A stretch of 5,744 nucleotides of DNA from NCBI GenBank assembly GCA_017959625.1, contig JAGDAG010000140.1:1-5744 (forward strand), given 5' to 3'. Numbering within the stretch: the first letter of the stretch is position 1; every line of letters begins with the position of its first letter. The notes beneath the pieces were generated by a model, which worked only from the letters and a program-made list of their open reading frames with translations, was not told where the DNA came from and ran no database searches. This document shows positions 5,436 through 5,744 of the stretch, piece by piece. Made by a program: the position numbers and the translations under genes. The stretch is from Abditibacteriota bacterium (GTDB lineage Bacteria; Armatimonadota; UBA5829).

Positions 5436-5744
5436 CTAATCCAGGATATTGTCCTGTATATGGACTATCTCTCCGTTATAAATATACACTCTGGGGACTC
5501 TTTCCCCGATTATGCAAACCGTCTCGTAGCCTATGGTGCCGCAGCGCGCCGCCAGTTCGTCCGCCGTCATGGCGGGAGGGGCGCCGAATACCGTGACCTC
5601 GTCTCCCGGGCGGAGCCCGTCAACGCCGGTAACGTCCAGCATGAACTGGTCCATGCACACCCGGCCTATGACCTTTGCCCTGACTCCCCCCGCCAGTATC
5701 TCGGTCCTGCCGGCGTTGCACCGCAAAAAGCCGTCGGCGTAGCC
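5436..5744 (-). CDS. alr: alanine racemase, C-terminal part
   Basis: The last 102 codons of a PLP-dependent alanine racemase, entering from the right edge and ending at TAG (5436-5438). This enzyme interconverts L- and D-alanine and supplies D-Ala for peptidoglycan. The fragment starts exactly at the GYADGF motif, whose Tyr is the second catalytic base of the family, supplied to the partner subunit's active site in the dimer. It continues with RCNAGRTEIL, then GRVCMDQFMLDVT, the conserved Met-Asp substrate-site loop, and then GDEVTVFG and the terminal beta-domain with CGTIGYETVC and RVPRVY. The PLP-binding Lys and the N-terminal barrel lie outside the window. A TTG codon at 5726 is internal Leu and not a start. 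The next gene is ald, so the pair can convert D-alanine to pyruvate; the racemase may serve wall synthesis, alanine catabolism or both. Confidence 0.95.
   Translation of the reverse strand, partial: GYADGFLRCNAGRTEILAGGVRAKVIGRVCMDQFMLDVTGVDGLRPGDEVTVFGAPPAMTADELAARCGTIGYETVCIIGERVPRVYIYNGEIVHIQDNILD

Noticed and set aside
4277..5596. 439-codon open frame on the + strand opposite ald and part of alr
   Set aside because: It is antisense to two confidently identified genes, has no ribosome site or family motif, and its composition mirrors the ald codons.

Overview
This is a bacterial chromosomal window with housekeeping genes. Coding DNA is fairly GC-rich, spacers are AT-rich, promoters look like sigma-70 type, Shine-Dalgarno sites are strong, and most transcription units end in a compact hairpin. 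I cannot name the organism. The leucyl-tRNA synthetase is unusual (SVGH in place of the HxGH signature, plus a large extra segment in its editing region). That points to a lineage away from the best-known Proteobacteria and Bacilli, but the sequence alone does not settle it.

Layout from left to right: (1) bases 1-200, the 3' end of a Gfo/Idh/MocA-type oxidoreductase gene on the + strand, followed by a bidirectional terminator. (2) 309-872, a complete histidine-phosphatase (phosphoglycerate-mutase-like) gene on the - strand, convergent with (1). (3) 920-1018, a 32-codon - strand gene with a strong ribosome binding site, its own promoter candidate and a strong terminator 5 nt past its stop. It encodes an extremely acidic peptide with no basic residue, and it lies directly upstream of the phosphatase. 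(4) 1019-1324, a divergent regulatory spacer. (5) 1325-4216, leuS on the + strand, 963 codons. (6) 4240-4271, a hairpin terminator shared by convergent genes. (7) 4286-5401, alanine dehydrogenase (ald) on the - strand. (8) 5436-5744, the 3' part of an alanine racemase gene (alr), also on the - strand and 34 nt upstream of ald.

The alr-ald pair forms a coherent alanine module: racemase interconverts D- and L-alanine, and the dehydrogenase interconverts L-alanine with pyruvate, ammonia and NADH. leuS appears to be transcribed alone from a promoter close to its start, with no room for a T-box leader. The most unusual part is the small acidic gene with its terminator placed between it and the phosphatase start. 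There is almost no room for a separate promoter or ribosome binding site for the phosphatase, so the hairpin may act as an attenuator within a two-gene unit. The long antisense open frames opposite leuS and ald are composition artefacts.
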